From assembly GCF_003696285.1 (NCBI RefSeq), contig NZ_RFFL01000005.1, positions 1 through 64,000 of the forward strand: 64,000 bases of DNA, in the 5' to 3' direction. The stretch comes from Stutzerimonas nitrititolerans. Its GTDB lineage: Bacteria; Pseudomonadota; Gammaproteobacteria; Pseudomonadales; Pseudomonadaceae. Below the pieces are notes generated by a model. It saw only the letters and a list, made by a program, of their open reading frames with translations. It ran no database searches and was not told where the DNA came from. Shown one piece after another: positions 1 through 9,889 of the stretch; the first letter of the stretch is position 1, and every line of letters begins with the position of its first letter. The position numbers were made by a program, and so were the translations under genes.

Positions 1-67
<67 letters not shown>

Positions 68-74
68 ACGCAGC

Positions 75-108
75 ACCGGGGCCGACCTTGCGTGCGTACG
101 GCCCCGGT
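75..108 (+). terminator. Hairpin just after the first stop codon, terminator-like
   Basis: A perfect 10-bp inverted repeat, ACCGGGGCCG at 75-84 and CGGCCCCGGT at 99-108, with a 14-nt loop, starts 7 bp after the TAA. There is no clear T run, so this may act as a 3' stabilising or Rho-assisted end rather than a classical intrinsic terminator. Confidence 0.45.
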
Positions 109-252
109 ACAGCCACCGTGATCCTCTCCAGCGGGAGGCGGAACCTCCCCTAAAGAACACCGTGACACCGCTCAAAGCCGTTTTCGGCCTGCCTGGTGCA
201 GCCTTCGATTGGCTTTCTGGCGCTTGGCAAAACATAACAACAGGGCAAAGCA

Positions 253-1536
253 ATGGATCAGATCGGTAATTACGTTCTCTACGTCATCATGTTCTGCGCG
301 GTCCTCGGGGCCTTCGCAGCCATACGCGACAGTGAAAAAGGCCTCGGCAAGGAATTCATGGAGGGCATACATGCCACCGGGCACATCTTCGTCCCGGCCG
401 CCGGGATCATGGCGTCCATCCCCTACCTCACGGTATTGATCGAAAGCGTCTTCGGGCCATTCTTCAATGCATTGAATGCCGACCCGGCGCTGGCGGCGAC
501 GATGATCATCGCCTCGGACATGGGTGGCTACCACCTCGCCGCCGCCCTGGCCGCCAGCAAGGAGGCCCTGATCATGGCGCTGATCACCGGCTTCATGGGC
601 GGCGCAACCATCGTCTTCTCGATTCCGATGGGCCTGGCCATGCTCGACAAGCGTGACCACAAGTACATGGCGCTGGGCATCATGTCCGGCATCCTCAGCA
701 TTCCGATCGGCGTGCTGATCGCCAGCGTCGTGCTGATGCTCAGCAACCCGATGGTGCGCGAAGTGGTCGCCACCAATGGCGAGGCCACCTACCAGTTGGC
801 GATGAGCCTCGGAGGAATCTTCGCCAACCTGCTGCCGATCATCGTCTTCGTGGTGGCGCTGGCGGCCGGCCTGCGCTTCCTGCCGGACCTGATGATCAAG
901 GGCTTCATCGGCTTCGGCCGCGGTATGGACGCGCTGATCAAGCTGGTGCTGGTGTTCTCCATCGTCGAATACTTCACTGGCGTGTTCACCATCGTGCTGG
1001 GCGGCTGGGGCTTCGACCCGATCATCGCCGATGCTGAGGACCAGACCCGCGCCCTGGAAACCGCCGGCTACATCGGCATCATGCTGGCCGGCGCCTTCCC
1101 GATGGTCTACCTGCTGCGCAAGTACCTCGGCGGCCCCCTGGAAGCCCTGGGCAGCAAGGTCGGCCTGAGCGCCGTCGGCAGCGCCGGCATGCTGGCGACC
1201 ATCGCCAATATCCTCGCGATGTTCCGCCTGGTGCGCTTCATGCCACCGAAGGACAAAGTGCTCAACATCGCCTTCGGTGTGTGCGCGGCCTTCCTGCTCG
1301 GCGACCACCTGTCCTTCACCGCCAACTTCCAGCCGACCATCATCCTGCCGGTGCTGATCGGCAAGATACTCGCCGGCTTTTCCGCCGTGGGCCTCGCCTA
1401 CTGGCTGTCGGTACCCAAGGCGCTGCAACTGGAACAGCAGGATCGAGCCGCCGGCATCATCGAAGACGGCGAATACCCTGGCTCCGAGCTGCACGGAGGG
1501 CCTCTGCCGATTTCGAAAGAAGTCGCCCAGGCCTGA
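253..1536 (+). CDS. eutH: EutH, ethanolamine permease
   Basis: A 427-residue, very hydrophobic protein with about ten to eleven predicted membrane segments and the length and sequence character of EutH, which brings ethanolamine across the inner membrane. It starts MDQIGNYVLYVIMFCAVLG, with the first membrane segment near residues 5-20. The 185-bp region upstream holds a short hairpin (GGGAGG 133-138, CCTCCC 144-149). eutB follows on the same strand 111 bp later, which supports the assignment. EutH is usually found with microcompartment genes in enterics; here it accompanies only the two ammonia-lyase subunits, so it probably supplies a cytosolic pathway. Start chosen at ATG 253 because the hydrophobic segment begins immediately after it. 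Confidence 0.9.
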   Translation: MDQIGNYVLYVIMFCAVLGAFAAIRDSEKGLGKEFMEGIHATGHIFVPAAGIMASIPYLTVLIESVFGPFFNALNADPALAATMIIASDMGGYHLAAALAASKEALIMALITGFMGGATIVFSIPMGLAMLDKRDHKYMALGIMSGILSIPIGVLIASVVLMLSNPMVREVVATNGEATYQLAMSLGGIFANLLPIIVFVVALAAGLRFLPDLMIKGFIGFGRGMDALIKLVLVFSIVEYFTGVFTIVLGGWGFDPIIADAEDQTRALETAGYIGIMLAGAFPMVYLLRKYLGGPLEALGSKVGLSAVGSAGMLATIANILAMFRLVRFMPPKDKVLNIAFGVCAAFLLGDHLSFTANFQPTIILPVLIGKILAGFSAVGLAYWLSVPKALQLEQQDRAAGIIEDGEYPGSELHGGPLPISKEVAQA

Positions 1537-1647
1537 CTTCGAGCGCAACAGATGCTGCCGGGGGTGCACGGCCCCACCGGCAGCACGGCGTTCGTCCGGC
1601 ACCGGCGAAAACAGCCCGTGCCCTCCCCCCGAGACAGGAAACAGATC

Positions 1648-3042
1648 ATGGCAACCTATTCCCACAGCATCGGCGGCCAGACCTGGCGCTTCGACAGCCT
1701 GCGCGAGTTGCTGGCCAAGGCCAGCCCACTGCGCTCGGGCGACTGCCTGGCCGGCGTCGCCGCCGCCAGCGACGCCGAACGCGCCGCGGCCCAGATGACC
1801 CTGGCCGACGTGCCGCTCAAGCAGTTTCTGAGCGAGGCGGTGATTCCGTATGAAAGCGACGAAGTCACCCGGCTGATCATCGACAGCCATGATGCCGCCG
1901 CCTTCGCGCCGGTCAGCCACCTGACGGTGGGCGGCCTGCGCGACTGGCTGCTCGGCGACCAGGCCGGCGAGGCCGAACTGCGTGCCCTGGCGCCGGGCCT
2001 GACGCCGGAGATGGCCGCCGCGGTGTCGAAAATCATGCGCGTGCAGGATCTGATCCTGGTGGCGCAGAAGATCCGCGTGGTCACCCGCTTTCGCAACACC
2101 ATGGGCCTGCGCGGGCACATGTCCACCCGCCTGCAACCCAACCACCCCACCGACGACCCCGCCGGCATCGCCGCCAGCACCCTCGACGGCCTGCTCTACG
2201 GCAATGGCGACGCGATGATCGGCATCAACCCGGCCACCGACAGCATGGGTTCGATCTGCACCCTGCTGGAGATGCTCGATGCCGTCATCCAGCGCTACGA
2301 GATCCCCACCCAGTCCTGCGTGCTGACCCACGTCACCAGTTCCATCGCCGCCATCGAGCGCGGCGCGCCGCTGGACCTGGTGTTCCAGTCGATCGCCGGC
2401 ACCGAAGCGGCCAATTCCAGCTTCGGCATCAGCCTCAAGGTGCTTCAGGAAGGTTACGAGGCGGGCCTGAGCCTCAAGCGCGGGACGCTGGGAAACAACC
2501 TGATGTACTTCGAGACCGGCCAGGGCAGCGCTCTGTCGGCCAATGCCCATCACGACGTAGACCAGCAGACCTGCGAGGCCCGCGCCTATGCGGTGGCGCG
2601 CCATTTCAATCCCTTCCTGGTCAACACCGTGGTCGGCTTCATCGGCCCGGAGTACCTCTACAACGGCAAGCAGATCATCCGCGCCGGGCTGGAGGACCAC
2701 TTCTGCGGCAAGCTGCTGGGCGTGCCCATGGGCTGTGACATCTGCTACACCAACCACGCCGAAGCCGACCAGGACGACATGGACATGCTGCTGACCCTGC
2801 TGGGCGCGGCCGGCATCAACTTCATCATGGGCATTCCCGGCTCCGACGACGTGATGCTCAACTACCAGACCACCTCCTTCCACGACGCACTCTACGCCCG
2901 CCAGGTGCTGGGCCTCAGGGTCGCGCCGGAGTTCGAGGCGTGGCTGGCGAAGATGAACATCCTGCGCCAGGACGGCAATCGCCTGCACCTGGGCGACGGA
3001 CTGCCCGAGCCGTTCCGCCGGGCACTGGAGCAACTGGCGTGA
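1648..3042 (+). CDS. eutB: Ethanolamine ammonia-lyase large subunit
   Basis: Catalytic subunit of the adenosylcobalamin-dependent lyase that converts ethanolamine to acetaldehyde and ammonia. The reading frame is open from 1552, but ATG 1648 gives 464 residues, the usual EutB length, begins with the typical MATYSHSIGGQTWRF start, and is preceded by a GACAGGAAACAG ribosome site. The TIM-barrel body includes the conserved stretches MGLRGHMSTRLQPNHPTDD and GSICTLLEML. eutC follows after a 162-bp gap filled by a REP element. No cobalamin riboswitch or reactivase (eutA) is visible here. Confidence 0.95.
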   Translation: MATYSHSIGGQTWRFDSLRELLAKASPLRSGDCLAGVAAASDAERAAAQMTLADVPLKQFLSEAVIPYESDEVTRLIIDSHDAAAFAPVSHLTVGGLRDWLLGDQAGEAELRALAPGLTPEMAAAVSKIMRVQDLILVAQKIRVVTRFRNTMGLRGHMSTRLQPNHPTDDPAGIAASTLDGLLYGNGDAMIGINPATDSMGSICTLLEMLDAVIQRYEIPTQSCVLTHVTSSIAAIERGAPLDLVFQSIAGTEAANSSFGISLKVLQEGYEAGLSLKRGTLGNNLMYFETGQGSALSANAHHDVDQQTCEARAYAVARHFNPFLVNTVVGFIGPEYLYNGKQIIRAGLEDHFCGKLLGVPMGCDICYTNHAEADQDDMDMLLTLLGAAGINFIMGIPGSDDVMLNYQTTSFHDALYARQVLGLRVAPEFEAWLAKMNILRQDGNRLHLGDGLPEPFRRALEQLA

Positions 3043-3084
3043 TGCATGCCATGAAAACGCCCCGGTTTCGCGCCGAGTGCCCGA

Positions 3085-3175
3085 TCGGTGGAAAACGCTG
3101 CGCGGTTTTCCACCCTACGCCGACACACCCACCGCAGCCGTAGGGTGGAAAACGACCGCAGGTCTTTTCCACGCG
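3085..3175. repeat. REP-type palindromes between eutB and eutC
   Basis: Two adjacent hairpins: GGTGGAAAAC 3087-3096 with GTTTTCCACC 3105-3114, and GTGGAAAA 3145-3152 with TTTTCCAC 3165-3172. The core GTAGGGTGGAAAACG recurs at about 19195 and 21188. The element splits the coding sequences of two subunits of the same enzyme. Confidence 0.8.
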
Positions 3176-3204
3176 TCTTGCCGTGATCTCAAAACGAGGT
3201 AGCC

Positions 3205-4014
3205 ATGCCCACCCGCTCCCCGACCACGCCCAACCCCTGGCAACAGCTGCGCCAGCTGACCCCGGCGCGCATCGCCCTCGGCCGTGCCGGCACCAGCCTG
3301 CCGACCCGCGCCCAGCTGGACTTCCAGTTCGCCCACGCCCAGGCCCGCGACGCCGTGCACCTGCCGTTCGACCATGTCGGTCTGCGTGAGGAACTGCACA
3401 ACCTCGGTCACCACTCGCTGCTGCTGCACAGCGCCGCCAGCGATCGCCACACCTATCTGCAACGTCCTGACCTGGGCCGGCGCCTGGACGAAGCGTCCGC
3501 CGCCCAGCTGGATGACCACGTCAAAGAACACGGCGGCGGCCATGACCTGGCTATCGTTATCGCCGACGGTTTGTCATCGCTCGCCGTCAGCCGCCACAGC
3601 CTGCCGTTTCTCGAGCGCCTGCTCGAACAGGTGACCGCCGAAGGCTGGTCGCTGGCCCCCGTGACACTGGTCGAACAGGGCCGGGTGGCGGTGGCCGACG
3701 AGGTGGGCGAGCGGCTGGGTGCGAAGATGACGGTGATATTGATCGGCGAACGGCCCGGTCTCAGCTCGCCCGACAGCCTCGGCCTGTACTTCACCTGGGC
3801 ACCCCGCGTCGGCCTCAACGATGCCTATCGCAACTGCATTTCCAATGTGCGCCTGGAAGGCCTGAGCTACGGCATGGCCACCTTCCGCCTCATGTACCTG
3901 ATGCGCGAAGCCTGCCGGCGGCAGCTCTCGGGGGTCGACCTCAAGGACGACGCCCAGGTGCCCACCCTGGAAAACCAGGGGCCCGGCAACTTCCTGCTAC
4001 CGGAGAAGGATTGA
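3205..4014 (+). CDS. eutC: Ethanolamine ammonia-lyase small subunit
   Basis: 269 residues, the normal EutC length. EutC completes the B12-binding ethanolamine ammonia-lyase with EutB. Visible family features include an N-terminal arm ([18 protein letters not shown]), the [24 protein letters not shown] segment that lies near the cobalamin site, the [11 protein letters not shown] segment, and the C-terminal [13 protein letters not shown] and [15 protein letters not shown] stretches. ATG 3205 has an ACGAGGTAG ribosome site. Separated from eutB by a REP element, so expression relative to EutB may be uneven. Confidence 0.95.
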   Translation: MPTRSPTTPNPWQQLRQLTPARIALGRAGTSLPTRAQLDFQFAHAQARDAVHLPFDHVGLREELHNLGHHSLLLHSAASDRHTYLQRPDLGRRLDEASAAQLDDHVKEHGGGHDLAIVIADGLSSLAVSRHSLPFLERLLEQVTAEGWSLAPVTLVEQGRVAVADEVGERLGAKMTVILIGERPGLSSPDSLGLYFTWAPRVGLNDAYRNCISNVRLEGLSYGMATFRLMYLMREACRRQLSGVDLKDDAQVPTLENQGPGNFLLPEKD

Positions 4015-4017
4015 TCG

Positions 4018-4454
4018 CCTGAGAAGCCACCGATGCCTCCCGCGTCCCGGCAGGCGCGCCGCTTCGCCGTTACCCCGCGTTGTTCCGTTTCCACCCGCTG
4101 TCCCGGACCAGGCGGCGCCGATGTTCCTTTTTCGGCGCCCGGGCCAAACGGGTACTTCGTCGCCGACGAGTGGCATCGAGCGATGTGCGTTGAGCGGTAC
4201 ATCGCGGTTCGCCTGGCTCACCTCCGTGCCCCCGCCTGGTAAAGGGCGCCCGACTTCCCATGTCTCGGGCCGCTGTGGCGAGCACACCAAGCTGCTGGTC
4301 TGCAATTTGCTTGTCGAGAAGCAGAAGCAGGGCCTTCCCGACCCAGGCGCACAGGGCGCCGCTATTTCCCGCCTTACCGACAAAACGAAGAACGCCAGGG
4401 TGCGACAAATGATCCAAGAGGACATGGCACCAACAACAATAAAAGGGCGCTAGC
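4018..4454. other. 437-bp intergenic region without a convincing gene
   Basis: Several frames are open in both directions but none has a convincing start or recognisable protein. A hairpin, GGCGCCGA 4114-4121 with TCGGCGCC 4132-4139, lies about 100 bp after eutC and could end its transcript, although it has no following T run. The right part is more AT-rich (about 4380-4450) and probably carries the promoter for the small membrane peptide and rhodanese. Confidence 0.5.
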
Positions 4455-4550
4455 ATGTTCAGACAGAAAAAATTCAGGCAGGCGACGCTGATTCTGGTCG
4501 CCACGGCAGTCATTCTGATTCTGCCCAATCTCACCCGCCTCTTCGGCTGA
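4455..4550 (+). CDS. 31-residue single-pass membrane peptide
   Basis: ATG 4455 to TGA 4548-4550 encodes 31 residues: a basic N-terminus (MFRQKKFRQ), one hydrophobic segment of about 16 residues (ATLILVATAVILILP) and a short tail NLTRLFG. The positive-inside arrangement suggests an N-in inner-membrane peptide. It ends 23 bp before the rhodanese start and probably shares its transcript. The ribosome site (AAGGGCG) is modest. No function is known to me; alternatively the frame is fortuitous, but the clean charge and hydrophobicity pattern argues for a real product. Confidence 0.6.
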   Translation: MFRQKKFRQATLILVATAVILILPNLTRLFG

Positions 4551-4573
4551 TCAGTCACGCAAAGGAGAATTCG

Positions 4574-4927
4574 ATGTATCGCCTGCTCATGATCCTGCTC
4601 GCCTTCAGCGCAACGGCAATCGCGGGGGAGATAGACCAGGCCGGGGCACTGGAGGCGCTGAAGCGCCCCGACACCTTGCTGATCGACGTACGAACCGCGG
4701 AGGAATATGCCGAAGGCGCGATTCCCGGCTCGGTCCGTATCGGCTCGGAAGAGCTGCGAGCCCGCATCGCGGCCGTCGCGCCAGACAAGGATCAGCCGGT
4801 GGTGCTCTACTGCCGCTCCGGTCGCCGTTCTTCCGCCGCGCAGGACCTTCTGCAACAACTGGGCTATCGCCAGGTGATCAATGGCGGCGGCTACGAACAG
4901 CTCCGCGAAGCCATCCAGGACCAGTAG
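4574..4927 (+). CDS. Periplasmic single-domain rhodanese (PspE/GlpE-like)
   Basis: 117 residues with a cleavable signal peptide (LLMILLAFSATAIAG, cleavage near residue 18) and one rhodanese domain. The active-site loop is CRSGRRS at about residues 84-90, with the preceding LIDVRTAEEYAEGAIPGS motif, so a cysteine-dependent sulfurtransferase in the periplasm is expected. ATG 4574 has a strong AAAGGAG ribosome site. It follows the 31-residue membrane peptide closely. The physiological sulfur acceptor cannot be told from the sequence. Confidence 0.85.
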   Translation: MYRLLMILLAFSATAIAGEIDQAGALEALKRPDTLLIDVRTAEEYAEGAIPGSVRIGSEELRARIAAVAPDKDQPVVLYCRSGRRSSAAQDLLQQLGYRQVINGGGYEQLREAIQDQ

Positions 4928-4973
4928 TACCGCACACCCGCAACGCTCCCCTTCCCCGCCGTTCCTTCCCCCC

Positions 4974-5033
4974 TCCACATGGGAACTAATGCAGTGCCTG
5001 GGCCACTGAACCATTACGTACCTATGTGGAGGA
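4974..5033 (+). promoter_or_regulatory. Highly structured leader upstream of the MscS channel gene
   Basis: Nested pairing just before the start codon. Outer stem: TCCACATGGG 4974-4983 with CCTATGTGGA 5021-5030. Middle stem: TAATG 4987-4991 with CATTA 5012-5016. Inner stem: CAGTG 4992-4996 with CACTG 5004-5008. The GGAGG ribosome site (about 5028-5032) overlaps the right arm of the outer stem, so translation could be gated by this structure. Confidence 0.5.
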
Positions 5034-5042
5034 ACCGAAACG

Positions 5043-6140
5043 ATGAATTGGGATGGCCTGCTGGATGAAACGCTCTGGCTGAACATCGCCCTGGTATTGG
5101 GCGCCACTTTCGTCAGTTACCTGGTGCTGCAAACCGTCCTCAAGGTCGTCACCAATCGCCTGCGTAAACTGAGCAAGGGCTCGCCGAGCGGCTTCGCCGG
5201 CATGGTCGCGGAAATGCTCAGCCGTACCAGCCAGCTGCTGCTCATCGCGATGTCCCTGCTGATCGGCCTGAAGTTTGCGGAACTACCCGACCGCTGGGAA
5301 TCGGCCATGTCCCATGGCTGGTTCATCGCGCTGGCCTTCCAGATCGCCCTCTGGCTCGATACCGCGGTCCACCTGTGGATGGAGAGCCTCACGCGCGATG
5401 GCAAGGCGCGCAATCCGGTGACCACCACCATCATCGGCATCATGCTGCGTATCGTGGTCTGGACCATGATGCTGCTGTCGATCCTCGCCAACCTCGGCGT
5501 GGACATCACCGCCATGGTGGCCAGCCTCGGCGTCGGCGGTATCGCCATCGCCCTGGCGGTACAGACATTGCTCAGCGACATCTTCGCCTCGCTCTCCATC
5601 GGCATCGACAAGCCGTTCGAGATCGGCGACTTCGTGGTCTTCGGCGATATCGCCGGCACCATCGAGCATATCGGCCTGAAGACCACCCGCATCCGCAGCC
5701 TGAGCGGCGAGCAGGTGGTGTGCTCCAACGCCGACCTGCTTTCGCAGACGATCCACAACTACAAGCGCATGAACACGCGGCGGATCGTCTTCAAGTTCGG
5801 CATCAGCTACAAGACACCGGCCAGCAAGCTGCGCGAGGTGAGCCTACTGGTTCGGCGGATCATCGAAAGCATCGAGAAGGCCAAGTTCGACCGTGCCCAC
5901 TTCTTCGCCTTCGATAACAGCCAGCTGACCTACGAGGTCGTCTACATCATGCAGACTGCCGACTACAACGCCTACATGGACGTTCAGGAAGAGATCAACC
6001 TGCGTCTGCTCGAAGGCATCCACGAACTCGAGGTGGACTTCGCCTTCCCCATCCGCCAGGTGGAATTCATCGGCGGCGACCTGCCGGAAATGCTGGTTGC
6101 CCAGGCACCGCAGGAGCAGGCGGCATCGCCGGCCTCCTGA
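5043..6140 (+). CDS. MscS-family mechanosensitive ion channel
   Basis: 365-residue inner-membrane protein. It has about four membrane segments in the first 170 residues, the pore-lining TM3 (MVASLGVGGIAIALAVQTLL) and the MscS beta domain that follows (GIDKPFEIGDFVVFGDIAGTIE and the TTRIRSLSGEQVVCSNADL stretch), then a C-terminal alpha/beta domain. Such channels release solutes on hypo-osmotic shock. ATG 5043 follows GGAGGAACC. Converges with acs, with a shared hairpin terminator between them. Confidence 0.92.
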   Translation: MNWDGLLDETLWLNIALVLGATFVSYLVLQTVLKVVTNRLRKLSKGSPSGFAGMVAEMLSRTSQLLLIAMSLLIGLKFAELPDRWESAMSHGWFIALAFQIALWLDTAVHLWMESLTRDGKARNPVTTTIIGIMLRIVVWTMMLLSILANLGVDITAMVASLGVGGIAIALAVQTLLSDIFASLSIGIDKPFEIGDFVVFGDIAGTIEHIGLKTTRIRSLSGEQVVCSNADLLSQTIHNYKRMNTRRIVFKFGISYKTPASKLREVSLLVRRIIESIEKAKFDRAHFFAFDNSQLTYEVVYIMQTADYNAYMDVQEEINLRLLEGIHELEVDFAFPIRQVEFIGGDLPEMLVAQAPQEQAASPAS

Positions 6141-6149
6141 TCGAACCAG

Positions 6150-6177
6150 GGGGCGGCGAAGACCTGTTCGCCGCCCC
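6150..6177. terminator. Bidirectional hairpin between convergent mscS-like gene and acs
   Basis: Perfect 11-bp inverted repeat GGGGCGGCGAA 6150-6160 and TTCGCCGCCCC 6167-6177 with a 6-nt loop, lying between two convergent stop codons (6140 and 6185). No strong T tract on either side. Confidence 0.65.
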
Positions 6178-6184
6178 GCCTCGA

Positions 6185-8140
<1,956 letters not shown>

Positions 8141-8382
8141 GGCGGTTACCTCTGTCTTGTTGGTTTGCAAAACCTTGTCCAACAGGCGAACCAATCAGCA
8201 ACCCAAGCGCCTGGCAGACGTTGCATTTGAGCCGATCACCCGGACTGGCGTTCCAAACCCGTGATCAGGCTACCCAGAAGCATAGACCCTGCGTTCGGCG
8301 CCGGACGCGGCGATGCCGGCGACACAAGTCCATCCCTCGCTAAGAATGATTTTGCTCGGCTTCGCTTCAGGTCATTCCCATC

Positions 8383-8410
8383 AGCGCGATATACGTGGTT
8401 ATATTGCGCT
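8383..8410. promoter_or_regulatory. Predicted ModE operator upstream of modA
   Basis: An 11-6-11 palindrome, AGCGCGATATA at 8383-8393 and TATATTGCGCT at 8400-8410, with one mismatch. The ATATA-N6-TATAT core with flanking CG matches the known ModE operator pattern as I remember it. It ends 29 bp before the modA ATG, fitting repression of modABC by molybdate-bound ModE, whose gene ends the cluster. Confidence 0.8.
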
Positions 8411-8439
8411 AATCCAGAACCCTTGCGGAGAACAAGCAG

Positions 8440-9195
8440 ATGTCATTTTCGTTGCAATCGCTAGTGGCCGGTCTCGCCCTGCTTACCGCCACCGGTATCG
8501 CCCAGGCGGGCGAGCTGACGGTATCCGCCGCCTCCAGTCTGACCAACGCCTTCAAGGAAATCGCCCAGGATTACGAAGCCCTCCACCCGGACGCCAAGGT
8601 GCAATTGAACTTCGGCGCTTCCGGAGCGCTGTTGCAGCAGATGGCCAAGGGCGCCCCGGTGGACGTGTTCGCCTCCGCCGATCAGGAAACCATGGATCAG
8701 GCCGCCCGACAGAAGCTGATCGAGCCCGGCTCACGACAGGATTTCGCCAACAACGCGCTGGTACTGATAGTGCCGAACGACAGCACGCTGAAACTCGCCC
8801 AGCTTGACGACCTCACGCAGCCAGGTGTCGAGAAGGTCGCCATCGGCAACCCGGCCAGCGTGCCGGTCGGCCGCTACAGCCAGCAGGCGCTTGAGGCCGC
8901 CGGCCTCTGGAGCGCCATGCAGGCCAAGGCGATCAGCACGCAGAACGTGCGCCAGTCCCTGGACTACGTGGCGCGCGGCGAGGTGGAGGCCGGTTTCGTC
9001 TACGCCACCGACGCCAGCGTGATGCAGGACAAGGTCAAGGTCGCCTTCGAGGTACCGCTGGAGGTGAAGATCAGCTACCCGATCGCCCAGACCGCCGACA
9101 GCGCCAATGCCGCCGAAGGTCAGCGCTTCATTGCCTACGTGCGCTCACCGGCCGGCCAGGCAGTGCTCGCCCGGTACGGCTTCAAGCAGCCCTGA
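8440..9195 (+). CDS. modA: Molybdate ABC transporter, periplasmic binding protein
   Basis: 251 residues. Signal peptide at about residues 1-23 (LALLTATGIAQA), then a type II binding protein fold starting ELTVSAASSLTNAFKEIA, whose SS pair is the oxyanion ligand region of ModA. Further ModA-like stretches are FGASGALLQQMAKGAPVDVFASAD and GNPASVPVGRYSQQAL. It delivers molybdate or tungstate to ModB. ATG 8440 has a GCGGAGAAC ribosome site. First gene of modABC-modE, directly under the predicted ModE operator. Confidence 0.95.
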   Translation: MSFSLQSLVAGLALLTATGIAQAGELTVSAASSLTNAFKEIAQDYEALHPDAKVQLNFGASGALLQQMAKGAPVDVFASADQETMDQAARQKLIEPGSRQDFANNALVLIVPNDSTLKLAQLDDLTQPGVEKVAIGNPASVPVGRYSQQALEAAGLWSAMQAKAISTQNVRQSLDYVARGEVEAGFVYATDASVMQDKVKVAFEVPLEVKISYPIAQTADSANAAEGQRFIAYVRSPAGQAVLARYGFKQP

Positions 9196-9204
9196 GCCGC
9201 AGCA

Positions 9205-9876
9205 ATGGACTCGGTCTGGATCGCTCTCGCCCTGTCGCTGAAGGTCGCCGGCTGGGCCACGGCCATCACTCTGGTGCTCGGCGTCGCCGTGGGCTACCTG
9301 CTGGCGCGCAAGCGCTTTCCCGGCCGCGAGCTGCTCGACACCCTGCTGACGTTGCCGATGGTCATGCCGCCGACCGTGCTCGGCTACTACCTGCTGGTGC
9401 TGATGGGCAAGCGCAGCGCTTTCGGCGCCTGGTTGCACGAAAGCTTCGGCATCAACCTGATCTTCACCTGGCAGGGCGCGGTGATCGCCGCTTCCGTCGT
9501 CGCCTTTCCGCTGGTGTTCAAGCCGGCGCGCGCGGCCTTCGAAGCGGTGGACGGCCAACTGGAACAGGCAGCGCGGGTACTGGGCATCTCCGAACTCGCA
9601 GTGTTCTTTCGCGTTACCCTGCCGCTGGCCTGGCGCGGCATCCTCGCCGGCGTGCTGTTGGCGTTCGCCCGCGCGCTGGGCGAATTCGGTGCCACGCTGA
9701 TGGTCGCTGGCAGCATCCCCGGCAAGACCCAGACACTCTCCATCGCCGTATACGAAGCGGTGCAGGCCGGCCAGGACGACGTCGCCAACCTGCTGGTGCT
9801 GATCACCTCGGCGGTCTGCGTGACCGTGCTGCTGCTTGCCGGCCGCCTGGCGCCTGGGCGCATCGCCAACCGCTGA
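9205..9876 (+). CDS. modB: Molybdate ABC transporter permease
   Basis: 223 residues with five to six membrane segments and the permease EAA loop (AARVLGISELAVFFRVTLPLAWRGILAG) that docks on the ATPase. Starts 9 bp after modA. The conserved TLPMVMPPTVLGYYLL segment is typical of ModB. Forms the inner-membrane channel with ModC. Confidence 0.95.
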   Translation: MDSVWIALALSLKVAGWATAITLVLGVAVGYLLARKRFPGRELLDTLLTLPMVMPPTVLGYYLLVLMGKRSAFGAWLHESFGINLIFTWQGAVIAASVVAFPLVFKPARAAFEAVDGQLEQAARVLGISELAVFFRVTLPLAWRGILAGVLLAFARALGEFGATLMVAGSIPGKTQTLSIAVYEAVQAGQDDVANLLVLITSAVCVTVLLLAGRLAPGRIANR

Positions 9877-9889
9877 CGGAACACATCCC

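Noticed and set aside
172..3033. 953-codon open frame on the minus strand opposite eutH and eutB
   Set aside because: Antisense shadow of two well-identified genes in high-GC DNA; the translation is low-complexity (rich in H, Q, G, A, D, V) and has no recognisable domain or credible ribosome site.
3997..4425. 142-codon minus-strand frame after eutC
   Set aside because: Overlaps the end of eutC, no ribosome site, arginine- and glycine-rich translation without hydrophobic core.
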